A stretch of DNA of 61,752 nucleotides from Opitutus sp. (GCA_013821985.1 PNJQ01000012.1:1-61752); one strand, 5' to 3'. Positions 17,022 through 26,045 are shown, counted from the stretch's first letter. Notes: a model not told the origin generated them from the sequence alone. Numbers and translations are program-made.

Positions 17022-18122
17022 TTATTGGTCGCGCAAGCGGCGCAGGGTTACCTTGTCTCCCGCCCTGAGACCGGAAACGGCGGCCGCATTGCCGCGGAAG
17101 ACCGCGAACAGCATCCACCCTTCGGCTTCCGGCAGTGCCATCCAGTCGCCCGGCTTTGCTCGGCGGAGATTTTGGCCGTAGAGCACGCGCAGCGTGCGCG
17201 CGCCGCCGGCGCGGTTCACGATCGCGGCGAAGAACGTGCCACGCGCAATGCCGAGCTGCTCGAGATCGGCGGGCTGGAAATTCAGCGTGAGGTCGCCGCG
17301 CAGCGGGTCGAGCCCGAGGACCTCACCGACCGCCTCGGTGCGATCCGCGGAAAATTCGACCACCGAGTCGCGCATGGGCGGCGGCGCGGTGGCGTCGAAA
17401 TTCTGCGGTGGGCGGGTGCCATCCTCCGCCCAGCTCACCAGCGCGGCGAGGGCGGCGAGTTTTTCGGCTGCGTTGGTATTTGCCCGACCATCGCGGGCGA
17501 TGTGCCAGAGCACGGGCGGCACGAGCGCGCGCGCAGCCGCTTTGACATAGGCGTTGGGCGCGTCGCTTTCGGATCGGTTGGGCAACAGGAGCAACGGACG
17601 TTGCGGGGAGAAGGCGACGCCGATCGTCGGCGCCGGCTCCTGCAGATCGAACGCACCGCCGACGGCGAGCGCGCCGGCGTAGTCGTCGGGATAATTTTCC
17701 ATCATGCGCACGGCAATCGCGGCTCCGAGACTCTCGCCGAGCACGTAAACGCGATCGGGTTGACCGTGCGTGGCGGCGAGTTGTGCGCGCAGTTGCTCGA
17801 GGTCTTCCATGCTATCTTTCAAAACGACGCCGCTGCGGCGGTAAGCGGCAGTGGCGACGAGCCAGCCTTCGCTCAACAGCGTGCGCACGAGCGGCTGGGC
17901 ATAGTCGAGCGGGGCGTCCGCCGATTGCGCTTCGGCGCGTTGCGCGGGTGCATAGAGCAGCAGACGATGACGATCCCAATTCGTCGGCTTCAGCGCGAGA
18001 TAGGTCACGCCACTGGGCAGCGTGCCGCGCTCGCTGACAAACGAACTCGCGGCCGATGCCGCGGGCGCGGCGAACGCGAGCAGCAGGCCGAACAGACGCA
18101 GGAGCGCGCGGAAGGGAGACAT
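17022..18122 (-). CDS. exported alpha/beta hydrolase fused to a DUF62 C-terminal-like domain
   Basis: A 366-residue protein with a signal peptide (residues 1-24, cleaved near ASAAS). An alpha/beta-hydrolase-like domain (about 35-240) follows with nucleophile elbow VLGESLGAAIAV, Ser131. The C-terminal 110 residues look different: VLGLDPLRGDLTLNFQPADL, then LGIARGTFF, then VFRGNAAAV and LRAGDKVTL. This order resembles the C-terminal beta-barrel of SAM hydroxide adenosyltransferases (DUF62: iDrfGNlitNi, then GnAa..L.l..GD.V). The His and Asp of the hydrolase triad could not be placed with confidence. The function is unknown; an esterase or peptidase with an accessory nucleoside-binding-like domain is one reading. 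Confidence 0.72.
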   Translation of the reverse strand: MSPFRALLRLFGLLLAFAAPAASAASSFVSERGTLPSGVTYLALKPTNWDRHRLLLYAPAQRAEAQSADAPLDYAQPLVRTLLSEGWLVATAAYRRSGVVLKDSMEDLEQLRAQLAATHGQPDRVYVLGESLGAAIAVRMMENYPDDYAGALAVGGAFDLQEPAPTIGVAFSPQRPLLLLPNRSESDAPNAYVKAAARALVPPVLWHIARDGRANTNAAEKLAALAALVSWAEDGTRPPQNFDATAPPPMRDSVVEFSADRTEAVGEVLGLDPLRGDLTLNFQPADLEQLGIARGTFFAAIVNRAGGARTLRVLYGQNLRRAKPGDWMALPEAEGWMLFAVFRGNAAAVSGLRAGDKVTLRRLRDQ

Positions 18123-18166
18123 GTTTAGGTTTGAACCGCGCCCGCCGGCGCGGTGAGTTACCCGAC

Positions 18167-19267
18167 ATGACTTACGCAGAGCTGGCCAACAAGGGCATTC
18201 TTACGCAGCCGGTCTATGAGCCCGGCAAGCCGATCGATCAGGTCGCGCGCGAACTGGGCCTCGACCCGGCCGGCATCGTGAAGCTGGCGTCGAACGAGAA
18301 TCCGCTCGGCTCCTCGCCCAAGGCGATCGCAGCGGCGATGCGCGCGTTGCAGGACGCGCAGCTCTATCCGGACGGCGGCTACTACCTGCTGCGTGAGCGG
18401 CTGGCGAAGAAGTGGAATCTCGGCATGGATCAGTTCGTCATCGGCGACGGTTCGAATGAAATCATCGAGCTCCTCGGCCACGCGTTCCTCGCGCCCGGCG
18501 TCGAATGCGTGATGCACCAGGCATCATTCGTCGTTTACAAGCTCGTGACGCTGATGTTTGGCGCGACGCCGGTCGAGGTGCCGCTCGCGGCCGGATTAAA
18601 GCAGGATTTGAAGGCGCTGGCCGCCGCCGTGACGCCGCGCACGCGGCTGGTTTTTCTCGCGAGTCCGGCGAATCCGATCGGCACGACGAATACCGAGGCT
18701 GAAATCGTCGAGTTGGCGCGCGCACTGCCGCCGCATGTCATTCTCGTGTTTGACGAAGCTTATGCGGAATACCTCGAAAAGGCGCCGGACCTGCGGCCGC
18801 TGCTGGCGGAGGGGAGGAAGATCATCTGCCTGCGTACGTTTTCGAAAATCTACGGTCTCGCGTCGCTGCGGGTCGGCTACGCCTATGCACCGAAGGAGTT
18901 GATCGCGATCGTGCAGCGCGCGCGCCAGCCGTTTAACGTGAGCGCAATCGCGAGCGCGGCGGCGGTGGCGGCGCTGGACGATGTGGAGTTCGTCGAACAT
19001 TGCCGGCGCGAAAACCGCGCGGGTCTGACGCAACTGGGCGATGGCTTCGCAAAGCTCCGCCTGGATTACGTGCGCGGCGAGGGTAACTTTCTGCTCGTGA
19101 AGGTCGGCGACGGTGTGGCGGTGTTCGATGCCCTGCAGCGCCGCGGCCTGATCACACGGCCGGTCAAGCCTTATGGCTTGCCCGAGTGGCTGCGAGTGAG
19201 CGTCGGCACGCGCGAACAAAACGCGCGGTTGCTCGACACGCTGGCGGCGGTGCTCGCGCCGAACTGA
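18167..19267 (+). CDS. hisC: histidinol-phosphate aminotransferase HisC
   Basis: A 366-residue PLP enzyme converting imidazole acetol-phosphate and glutamate to histidinol phosphate in histidine synthesis. VKLASNENPLGSSPKA is the HisC N-terminal signature, LASPANPIGT contains the PLP-ring-binding Asn, VFDEAYAEY the Asp and Tyr, and RTFSKIYGLASLRVGY the PLP lysine K227. The C-terminal RVSVGTREQN supplies the substrate Arg. Length and order are standard. The start at 18167 matches the family; the frame extends upstream without homology. No other his gene is adjacent, so this copy is outside a his operon. Activity on aromatic amino acids is also possible in this family. Confidence 0.95.
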   Translation: MTYAELANKGILTQPVYEPGKPIDQVARELGLDPAGIVKLASNENPLGSSPKAIAAAMRALQDAQLYPDGGYYLLRERLAKKWNLGMDQFVIGDGSNEIIELLGHAFLAPGVECVMHQASFVVYKLVTLMFGATPVEVPLAAGLKQDLKALAAAVTPRTRLVFLASPANPIGTTNTEAEIVELARALPPHVILVFDEAYAEYLEKAPDLRPLLAEGRKIICLRTFSKIYGLASLRVGYAYAPKELIAIVQRARQPFNVSAIASAAAVAALDDVEFVEHCRRENRAGLTQLGDGFAKLRLDYVRGEGNFLLVKVGDGVAVFDALQRRGLITRPVKPYGLPEWLRVSVGTREQNARLLDTLAAVLAPN

Positions 19268-19277
19268 ATCCGGCGCG

Positions 19278-20879
19278 TCAGTTGCCGACGGCAGCGGATA
19301 TGCCGGCGTTTGCGCGGAGCTCGGCCAGCAGCGCGGCCTGCTCCGGATGGAGCAGATTCAAATCGCTGCCCCACGCGCGGGCGACTTCGATCAGCACTTC
19401 GCGCGATGGCTTGCGCATCGCCATCAGGCGGCGGACGTGCGCCGGCAGGCCGCGGAAATGTTTTTGCTGCGCGGCGACACGGACGAGTTCGGTCAGCGCG
19501 GCCTGGTTGAGGGGATCGAGCGTCACGGCGCGTTCGAGGAGCGCCCGAGCGTGGGAGGCATGGCCGAGGGCAACGAGGCGGGTGGCGACGACGTGGAGAT
19601 TTGCCGCGCGGAGATTCGGCTGAGTGAGAAGGTGCTCGAGATGGAGGCGCGCTTCGTCGGGGCGATTGAGGCCGAAAAGCGCGACGGCTTGCAGGCCGTC
19701 GAGAACGGCGCCGAAGCGTTTTCCCGCGTCGGGGTCGAACCGGCGGACCGACTCGAGAGAACGCAGGCCATCGGCATGGTGGCCGGCGACGAGGCTCGCC
19801 TCGGCCGCGAGCAGGCTGGGGGCGTCGGCCGGCCAGTCGCGCTGACGGAAGAGTTCCTCGATGCGGCGCGCGAGATCGGCCCGGCCGGTGTTGGCGGCAA
19901 AATCGCCCAGCGCGAGCAAAGCGGCTTGATCATTGCCGAAGAAGGCGAGGAACGAGTCGATTTCGCGGGCCAGGGCGTCGGCTTGGCCGCGCTCGTGATG
20001 CAGGTGCAGGAAATCGATGCGCGGGAACGGGGAGAGCGGGTTGTTGGCGAGGCGGAGGGTGGCGTTCAGTTCGATTTCGCGTGTTTGGCCGAGCTTCCGG
20101 TGGACCTGCCCGAGCAGCACGTAGACCGTATCGAGGGCGATGCCGCGCTGCACGAGATCTTTCAGGCGCAGGAGGGCGAGGGTGGGGAAATCGCGTTCGA
20201 GATCCGCGCGGGCGAACAGCAAGCCGCCTTCCGGCGTGTTTTCCAGACGATGCTGCAGCAGGAGCGACTCGCATCGGTCGTAGTTACCTCGTTGGAAGGC
20301 AACGTTGGCGGCGTAGAGCGCGACGAGCTTTTCGGTGTCGGGCGTTAGGGGACGTTCGAGGAGCTCTGCGCACGCGGCGGCGAGATCGGCGTCGAACTGG
20401 TAATCGAGCAGGAATTGAAAGGCTTTCTGCAGGTAGTCGCGGTCGTCGAGGAATTGAGAGAGACGGTCGGTCAGGATCGGCCGGGCCAATTCAGGCCTCC
20501 GGCAGGCCACATAGAGCTGAGCCAATCCGAGGCGGCCGGCCAAATTTTCGGGTGAGCGGGAAATGCCGGCTCGATAAAGGTGCAGTGCCTGATCGAAGGC
20601 CTGCGCTTCCGCCGCCGCCTCTGCGAGAGTCACGTAGTGATCGCCGAGGGCGCGTTGCACCCGAGTCCAGCGCGGCGGGAGAATGGTATCAACCCATGTC
20701 GCGTCCTGAACGCCGCGTCCGAAATGCAGGTAAATCCAAGCAGCCGTGAGAACTATCAGCCAAAGGCCGATACCTGCAGCGGTGCCGGCCAGAAGGACCC
20801 GTCTCCAGTGAGGTCTGGTGTAGCCCGGCCGCCCCCTCACCGGCTGTCGGTTCCAGAAAAATTCTGCGAGCCGGTGCAT
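19278..20879 (-). CDS. TPR-repeat membrane protein next to polysaccharide export genes
   Basis: A 533-residue protein with one transmembrane helix near residues 27-52 (VLLAGTAAGIGLWLIVLTAA). A long alpha-helical region of TPR-like repeats follows (for example AQAFDQALHLYRAGISRSPE and NLHVVATRLVALGHASHARA). The topology suggests a small cytoplasmic N-terminus and a large periplasmic repeat domain, a scaffold arrangement. It is divergent from the export cluster at 21038, sharing a 158-base control region, which suggests a role in assembly of the polysaccharide machinery. This is inference from position; no catalytic motif is visible. Confidence 0.78.
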   Translation of the reverse strand: MHRLAEFFWNRQPVRGRPGYTRPHWRRVLLAGTAAGIGLWLIVLTAAWIYLHFGRGVQDATWVDTILPPRWTRVQRALGDHYVTLAEAAAEAQAFDQALHLYRAGISRSPENLAGRLGLAQLYVACRRPELARPILTDRLSQFLDDRDYLQKAFQFLLDYQFDADLAAACAELLERPLTPDTEKLVALYAANVAFQRGNYDRCESLLLQHRLENTPEGGLLFARADLERDFPTLALLRLKDLVQRGIALDTVYVLLGQVHRKLGQTREIELNATLRLANNPLSPFPRIDFLHLHHERGQADALAREIDSFLAFFGNDQAALLALGDFAANTGRADLARRIEELFRQRDWPADAPSLLAAEASLVAGHHADGLRSLESVRRFDPDAGKRFGAVLDGLQAVALFGLNRPDEARLHLEHLLTQPNLRAANLHVVATRLVALGHASHARALLERAVTLDPLNQAALTELVRVAAQQKHFRGLPAHVRRLMAMRKPSREVLIEVARAWGSDLNLLHPEQAALLAELRANAGISAAVGN

Positions 20880-20931
20880 GCCGAACCTGTTTACCTACAT
20901 CGGAAAAAGCGCCAAGCAGAGACTCAGGAAA

Positions 20932-20957
20932 AATTACCTGAAAAATCTAGGTAAATT
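20932..20957. promoter_or_regulatory. inverted repeat in the divergent control region of the export cluster
   Basis: AATTACCT (20932-20939) and AGGTAAATT (20949-20957) form an inverted repeat with a 9-base AT-rich centre. A third TTACCT lies at 20891-20896. It sits midway between the divergent TPR gene and barrel gene, so it could serve as an operator for both. I could not identify convincing -35/-10 pairs. Confidence 0.45.
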
Positions 20958-21037
20958 GCCTTGCTCGAGAAATTCTTTTGCATCTTCCTCATACGACGTA
21001 GCCCCGACCTGTCCGACCACACCTGACCATTCCTTGT

Positions 21038-22150
21038 ATGAAATCCAACGCACGCCTTTGGGCACTTGCCGTTTTGCTGAGCGCGAACGCATCCGCCGCG
21101 CCCTTTGTGGCGATCGGCGACAATGCTGAGCTTTTTCTGACGGCATCCACTTCAGTGAGCATCGACGACAACATCTACCTGCGCTCCGCGGGTGAAGTTG
21201 ACGACACCATTCTGAATTTCGCTCCCGGACTGGATTTGGTCTTCGGCCGGAATGCAGCGACCTCGGGCAATGTGTTCTATCGCCACGAGTTCCTGAAATA
21301 CATGGACGTCTCGCAGCAGGACACGAACCTGGCGCATGCGGGCATCAACACGCTTTACCAGAACGGCAAGTCGAAGCTCGATTTCGGCGTCGGTTACGAC
21401 GAATTTGCCACCAACGAGCCGTCGGCCCCGGGTGCGATTGTCGAGCGCACCGTCACGGCGGTTCGCGCGGTGGGTGAGGTTGGTGTCACGGAAAAAACGT
21501 CCGTGGGCGGCGGCGTCCGCTTTGAGAATACCGATTACGCTCTCGGCGGTTCCTACAAGGACAGCGATATCGTGACGATTCCTCTCGACGTGTATTTCGA
21601 GTATTCGCCCAAGCTGCAGGCGAGCTTGGGTTATCGCTATCGTTCGACTGATCTCGCCGCCGGCGGCATTGGCAGCAAGGACCACTTTCTTAACGTCGGC
21701 GCCCGCGGTGAGTTCACCCCGAAGCTCGTCGGCCAAGTTCGACTGGGTTATGTGACGCGCAAGTTCGACAACTCACGCGACGATTCCAGCTTCGGTGCCG
21801 ATGCGAACCTGAATTTCGCCGCGACGGCCAAGACGTCGCTCACGCTTGGTTTCACGAGCGATTACGGCAGCTCGGCCACGGGCGACTCCACCCAGACGAC
21901 CTCCTTCAATGCGGGCTTGAACAACCGCATCGACGACCAGTGGTCGTGGAATGCGAATCTCGCCTACCGCGCGATCGATTATCCGACGCGTTCGGATGAT
22001 TTCTTCCAAGGTGGCGTGGGCATTGCCTACACCTACAACTCGTTTGTGAACTTCGCGGGCTCCATCACGCACCGCAGCCAGAGCTCCCCGCTCGCGTCGG
22101 CTGAGTTCGACAACAACGTCTTCAGTCTGGCGGCCAATATCCGCTACTGA
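21038..22150 (+). CDS. outer membrane beta-barrel protein of the exopolysaccharide cluster (BBP2_2-like)
   Basis: A 370-residue barrel. It has a signal peptide (MKSNARLWALAVLLSANASA) and then SVSIDDNIYLRSAGEVDDTI, the opening typical of capsular/exopolysaccharide outer-membrane barrel proteins in Verrucomicrobiota. Repeated amphipathic strands follow, and it ends in NNVFSLAANIRY with a terminal aromatic residue. Such proteins may form the outer-membrane pore when the Wza-like partner is short and lacks a transmembrane helix, as is the case here. It is the first gene of the cluster and is followed by an intrinsic terminator before the Wza-like gene. Confidence 0.82.
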   Translation: MKSNARLWALAVLLSANASAAPFVAIGDNAELFLTASTSVSIDDNIYLRSAGEVDDTILNFAPGLDLVFGRNAATSGNVFYRHEFLKYMDVSQQDTNLAHAGINTLYQNGKSKLDFGVGYDEFATNEPSAPGAIVERTVTAVRAVGEVGVTEKTSVGGGVRFENTDYALGGSYKDSDIVTIPLDVYFEYSPKLQASLGYRYRSTDLAAGGIGSKDHFLNVGARGEFTPKLVGQVRLGYVTRKFDNSRDDSSFGADANLNFAATAKTSLTLGFTSDYGSSATGDSTQTTSFNAGLNNRIDDQWSWNANLAYRAIDYPTRSDDFFQGGVGIAYTYNSFVNFAGSITHRSQSSPLASAEFDNNVFSLAANIRY

Positions 22151-22170
22151 TTCTTCTGGATTTTTCTCGA

Positions 22171-22205
22171 CGGAAGAAGGTCGCTGACGCCTTCTTCCGT
22201 TTTTC
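22171..22205 (+). terminator. intrinsic terminator between barrel gene and wza-like gene
   Basis: CGGAAGAAGG (22171-22180) pairs perfectly with CCTTCTTCCG (22190-22199) across a 9-base loop, followed by TTTTTCATTT. It lies 21 bases after the barrel stop codon and 11 bases before the next start codon. Some transcripts should end here, so the barrel would be made in excess of the Wza/Wzc-like proteins. Confidence 0.85.
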
Positions 22206-22215
22206 ATTTCCGACT

Positions 22216-22803
22216 ATGAGAGCTTTGCTTTTAACGGTGGCATTCGTGCTGGGCGTGGGTGGGTCGATTGCGGCAGAAGGGACGACAGGGACGCCCAGCG
22301 TCGACTACGTTCTTCAGCCGCTCGATTTGCTCCGCATTGTCGTGTTTCAAGAGCCCGATCTGGAACGGCAGGTGCGAATCAGCCAGGAATACACCATCAA
22401 CCTGCCGCTCATCGGATCGGTCGATCTGACCGGCAAATCGGCGCGCCAAGCCGAAGAGATGATTCGGGCGCGCTACGACGCCGATTTTCTCAAGAATCCC
22501 CAGATCACCATCACCGTAATTGAATACACCCCTCGCACGGTCCAGGTGCTCGGCGCGGTTAATTCGCCCGGTGCCATTGCGTTCACACCCGAGCAGCAGA
22601 TGGGTCTCATGGAAGCGATTGCTCGCGCCGGCGGTCAGGCTCGCATCGCAGACCTTAAGCGCGTCCGTCTCACGCGTCCCGTCGCCGACGGCAAATCCGA
22701 GACGTTCACCATCAACATCGACGAAATCATGAAGGGCACCTCAAGCGAGAAGTGGCCGCTCCAGAAAGGCGACGTGATCTTCGTTCCCGAACGCATCCTT
22801 TGA
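22216..22803 (+). CDS. polysaccharide biosynthesis/export protein (Wza-like)
   Basis: A 195-residue periplasmic protein. A signal peptide (about 1-20) is followed by the Poly_export domain: VDYVLQPLDLLRIVVFQEPD, then INLPLIGSVDLTGKSARQAE. An SLBB-like domain follows: RTVQVLGAVNSPGAIAFTPE. It is about half the length of E. coli Wza and has no lipobox Cys and no C-terminal transmembrane helix. It therefore cannot form the outer-membrane pore alone and probably works with the upstream barrel. The Wzc-like gene starts 6 bases after its stop, so the two are translationally linked. Confidence 0.9.
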   Translation: MRALLLTVAFVLGVGGSIAAEGTTGTPSVDYVLQPLDLLRIVVFQEPDLERQVRISQEYTINLPLIGSVDLTGKSARQAEEMIRARYDADFLKNPQITITVIEYTPRTVQVLGAVNSPGAIAFTPEQQMGLMEAIARAGGQARIADLKRVRLTRPVADGKSETFTINIDEIMKGTSSEKWPLQKGDVIFVPERIL

Positions 22804-22808
22804 GCTCA

Positions 22809-25034
22809 ATGGAATCGAAACAATTTGATAAGGGCTCCGGCTCCGGCGCCTACCCTTACACCTACTACGGCAACAATTACGGCGGCGGCTATGGCGGCTA
22901 TAGCGGCGCGGGCGGCGAATCCACCGTGCAGCGGAGTTTCCAAGACTACGTGCTAATCCTTCGCGAACGCGTCTGGTATATCATCGTTGTATTCCTCTTG
23001 GTGTTCAGCTCCGCCGTCGTTTACACCTTCACGCGGACACCGAATTTTCTTTCGACCGCGAGCGTGCAGGTCTTCCGCCGCGATCCTGTCGTCATGCAGG
23101 TGCAGGGAGTCGTGGACAACGAAATCCGCTCGGCGGAGGACTTGAACACGCAGGTCAAGGTCCTCGAGAGTCTCGCGATTGTGCAAGGCGTCGCTGACCG
23201 GCTATCAGGCGACCGCGAGGCACTCCGGCAATTCATGGCGCCATATGCGAAGGACACCGACGAGGGCCCCGTCGATCCCGCCGGCATAATCTTCCGCAAC
23301 CGCAAGATCGTGCCCGTCCGCCTCTCGCTCATCCTCCAAGTCCAATACACGCATCCCGACCGCTTCATCGCGGCGAAAATCGCGAACTACTTCCTCGACG
23401 AATACATCACACACAACTCGCGCCTTCGCATCGAAGAATCGATGAAGGCCGTCGATGAACTCAAGGAACGCGCCGAGCAGCAGAAGACCAAGGTCGCGGA
23501 AATGGCTCTCAATCTTCAAGCTTACCGCGAGAGAAACAATCTTGTCTCCCTCGACCAGCGCAAAGACATCGTCACCGAGAAACTGAAGGCCCTGAGCAAC
23601 AACGTCACTGCCACGGGTTCTCGCTTGAAGGATGCCGAAGTGCGCTGGAAGCAGGTGCAGGAACGCCGCGAGCCACTCACCGGGCTGCTCGATCTCCCGT
23701 TCATTTCAGGCCAGCAGCTCATCACCCAGCTGGTGCAGCAAATCGCTTCGCAACAGATTGTGCTCGCTCAGCTGCGCGAACGCTACCGCGACAAGCACCC
23801 AAAGATGATTGAAGCCGTCAACTCGCTCTCCCAAACCGAACGCGAACTGATGCGGGCGCTCACGACCTCGGCGGCGATGGTTGAGGCTGACTACCAGACT
23901 GCCGTGCGAAACGATGCCGAAGCGCGCTCTGCCCTCACGCGCCAGGAAACCGAATCGCTCGACCTCGATCGCGCGGCGGTCGAATACACCAATCTCGAAC
24001 GCGACCTGCGCATCAGCGAACAATTGCTCCAGAACACGCTCGCGCGCATGAAAGAGACTTCGATGACGAGCACCATCGAGACGCAGAATGCCCGCATCAT
24101 CGACCGCGCCACGCCCGCGTCGCGGCCGTATTCGCCGAACATTCCGCTGAATCTCGCCCTCGGTCTCCTCGGCGGTCTCGCGCTCGGCACTGCTTTCGCG
24201 TTCTTCGTCGCGTTCATCGACGACCGGGTGAAAAGCTCCTTCGATATTGAAGGCGTCATCGGCCTGCCGCTCGTCGGAATCATCCCGGAAATCAAGCGCA
24301 TGGAGCAGCCCGACAAGGCGCAGATCGCAATCAATCATCAGGACAAGCAGGTCGCCGAAGCCTTTCTCGCGCTCCACTCCAGCCTTCGTCTGAAGGACGA
24401 GAGCAAGAACGCTCAGGCAGTTCTGACGACCAGCACGATTCCGGGCGAAGGCAAATCCTTCGTCTCGACGAACCTCGCGCTCACGTTTGCCTCGCACGGC
24501 GAACGCGTCGTAATCGTCGATTGCGATCTCCGAAAACCGAACGTTCACAAATCGTTTCGCATCGAGAATCTCAAGGGCGTCATCGATATCTGCGCAGGCA
24601 CCGCCACGATCGACGACGTCGCCGTGAAAGGCATTCATCCCAATCTCGACGTCATTCCCGCCGGCGGCCGCGCGAAGAACCCGACGCAAATTCTCAACAG
24701 CAAGGGTTTCGAGGTGATGATCGCCGAGCTGCGCAAGAAATACGACCGCATCTTCATCGACACGCCGCCGCTCGCGGCGGTGAGCGATGCGTTGATTATT
24801 CTCCCGCTCGTCGATGGGTCGGTGTTCACGATTTACTTCAATCGCGTGCGCCGCAAAGCCGCGCAGTTCGCCGCCCGTCGCTTGCTCGAGGTCAACGTTC
24901 CTTGCTTCGGCGCGGTCCTTAACGGCCTCAACCTCGCGGTCTCCGGTTACTACTACGCGCAATACTACGACAAATCCTACAAGGACTACTACGTCACGAT
25001 GGCAAAGCGCGAAGGCGAAGAGCCCGCGCGCTGA
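22809..25034 (+). CDS. polysaccharide co-polymerase / BY-type tyrosine kinase (Wzc-like)
   Basis: A 741-residue inner-membrane protein. The N-terminal tail is Gly/Tyr-rich (YPYTYYGNNYGGGYGGYSG). A Wzz domain follows with the first membrane helix (VWYIIVVFLLVFSSAVVYTF), then long periplasmic coiled-coil segments, the GNVR-type end RPYSPNIPLNLALGLLGGLA and the second membrane helix. The cytoplasmic kinase has Walker A PGEGKS (545-550), Walker A' VIVDCDLRKP and Walker B FIDTPPLAAVSDA. The last 40 residues hold a Tyr cluster (SGYYYAQYYDKSYKDYY) for autophosphorylation. It controls chain length and export. No glycosyltransferase or polymerase gene lies nearby. Confidence 0.93.
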   Translation: MESKQFDKGSGSGAYPYTYYGNNYGGGYGGYSGAGGESTVQRSFQDYVLILRERVWYIIVVFLLVFSSAVVYTFTRTPNFLSTASVQVFRRDPVVMQVQGVVDNEIRSAEDLNTQVKVLESLAIVQGVADRLSGDREALRQFMAPYAKDTDEGPVDPAGIIFRNRKIVPVRLSLILQVQYTHPDRFIAAKIANYFLDEYITHNSRLRIEESMKAVDELKERAEQQKTKVAEMALNLQAYRERNNLVSLDQRKDIVTEKLKALSNNVTATGSRLKDAEVRWKQVQERREPLTGLLDLPFISGQQLITQLVQQIASQQIVLAQLRERYRDKHPKMIEAVNSLSQTERELMRALTTSAAMVEADYQTAVRNDAEARSALTRQETESLDLDRAAVEYTNLERDLRISEQLLQNTLARMKETSMTSTIETQNARIIDRATPASRPYSPNIPLNLALGLLGGLALGTAFAFFVAFIDDRVKSSFDIEGVIGLPLVGIIPEIKRMEQPDKAQIAINHQDKQVAEAFLALHSSLRLKDESKNAQAVLTTSTIPGEGKSFVSTNLALTFASHGERVVIVDCDLRKPNVHKSFRIENLKGVIDICAGTATIDDVAVKGIHPNLDVIPAGGRAKNPTQILNSKGFEVMIAELRKKYDRIFIDTPPLAAVSDALIILPLVDGSVFTIYFNRVRRKAAQFAARRLLEVNVPCFGAVLNGLNLAVSGYYYAQYYDKSYKDYYVTMAKREGEEPAR

Positions 25035-25036
25035 CT

Positions 25037-26035
25037 TTAACCCCGCCGTCGCTTCCCGGCGGCGCGCCTCAGGCGATCGTTGATTGCCTCTCCCAAAGCA
25101 CCGGCACCGGCCGGTGCTTTTTCGCAAACGAGCGCCGCAAAGCCGCGCGCGTCCGCCGCACGCAAGACCGCGTAAAGTGTCCGGGCCGCTTCCGTTGCGG
25201 AGCCGCTTTCCGTCAGGACGAATTGATTCGTCGCCGCGCGGGCGGCTCGGCTGCGCCGCTTGCGCCAGAAAATCACGCCGACGTTCGGATCGCCCTTCGG
25301 CTTCGCGTGCGCCACCAAATTGAGCGGTGTATGCGGGCTGTAGTGTTGATCGAGCAAGCCCGGCGCGAGCGTCTGCTCACGCGGTTTTGAGCCGACCGTC
25401 ACGGACTCGCCGCGCTGAGCGAGCGCGTTGCGCAGCTCTCGCGCAGAAATGGCTCCAGGCCGGAGCACAATCAGGCGCCGCGGGTCGGTCACATCGACGA
25501 TCGTCGATTCCACTCCCACCGCGCACGCGCCACCGTCGAGCACATGTGGGATGCGTCCAGCGAGACCATCGAGCACATGGGCGGCTGTCGTCGGGCTGAC
25601 GTAACCGAACGGATTTGCGCTCGGTGCCGCGAGCGGCACGCGCGCGAGTCGCAGGATTCTTCGCGCCAGCGGGTGTGCCGGCGACCGCAGCGCCACCGTC
25701 GCCTGACCGGAGGTCACGATTGCTGGCACGCCGGGTCTTTTGGGCAGCACGAGACTCAGAGGTCCCGGCCAAAATGCTCGCGCGAGGATGCGCGCCGCGT
25801 CGTTGAATTCCGCCAGTTGTTCGGCGGCGCGCAGGTCGGTGACATGCACGATGAGCGGATCGTTCGCGGGACGGCGTTTGGCGGTGAAAATTTTCCGACA
25901 GGCACGCGCATCGAGTGCATTCGCGGCGAGGCCGTAAACCGTCTCGGTGGGCAACGCCACCAGTTCCCCGCCTCGCAACGCCGCCGCCAGGCGCCGGAGC
26001 GCGGCTGGGGTCGGCGGGTGAACACGGGTTTTCAT
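25037..26035 (-). CDS. tsaC: L-threonylcarbamoyladenylate synthase (TsaC/Sua5 type)
   Basis: A 332-residue enzyme making threonylcarbamoyl-AMP from threonine, bicarbonate and ATP, the first step of t6A37 tRNA modification. The YrdC domain (about 1-200) starts with LRGGELVALPTETVYGLAAN and has IFTAKRRPANDPLIVHV (the KxR motif), APSANPFGYVSPTTA (SxN) and VGVESTIVDV. The extra C-terminal Sua5 domain (about 215-332) includes APGLLDQHYSPHTPL. It is therefore the long Sua5 form rather than the short E. coli TsaC. The start at 26035 fits the family; a start at 26074 would read into the rpsR terminator. Its stop codon lies 2 bases from the stop of the convergent Wzc-like gene. Confidence 0.94.
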   Translation of the reverse strand: MKTRVHPPTPAALRRLAAALRGGELVALPTETVYGLAANALDARACRKIFTAKRRPANDPLIVHVTDLRAAEQLAEFNDAARILARAFWPGPLSLVLPKRPGVPAIVTSGQATVALRSPAHPLARRILRLARVPLAAPSANPFGYVSPTTAAHVLDGLAGRIPHVLDGGACAVGVESTIVDVTDPRRLIVLRPGAISARELRNALAQRGESVTVGSKPREQTLAPGLLDQHYSPHTPLNLVAHAKPKGDPNVGVIFWRKRRSRAARAATNQFVLTESGSATEAARTLYAVLRAADARGFAALVCEKAPAGAGALGEAINDRLRRAAGKRRRG

Positions 26036-26045
26036 TCGACCAAAC

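Noticed and set aside
21038-25034. A complete capsule operon
   Set aside because: Only export and chain-length functions are present. No glycosyltransferase, polymerase, flippase or sugar-nucleotide gene lies within the window.
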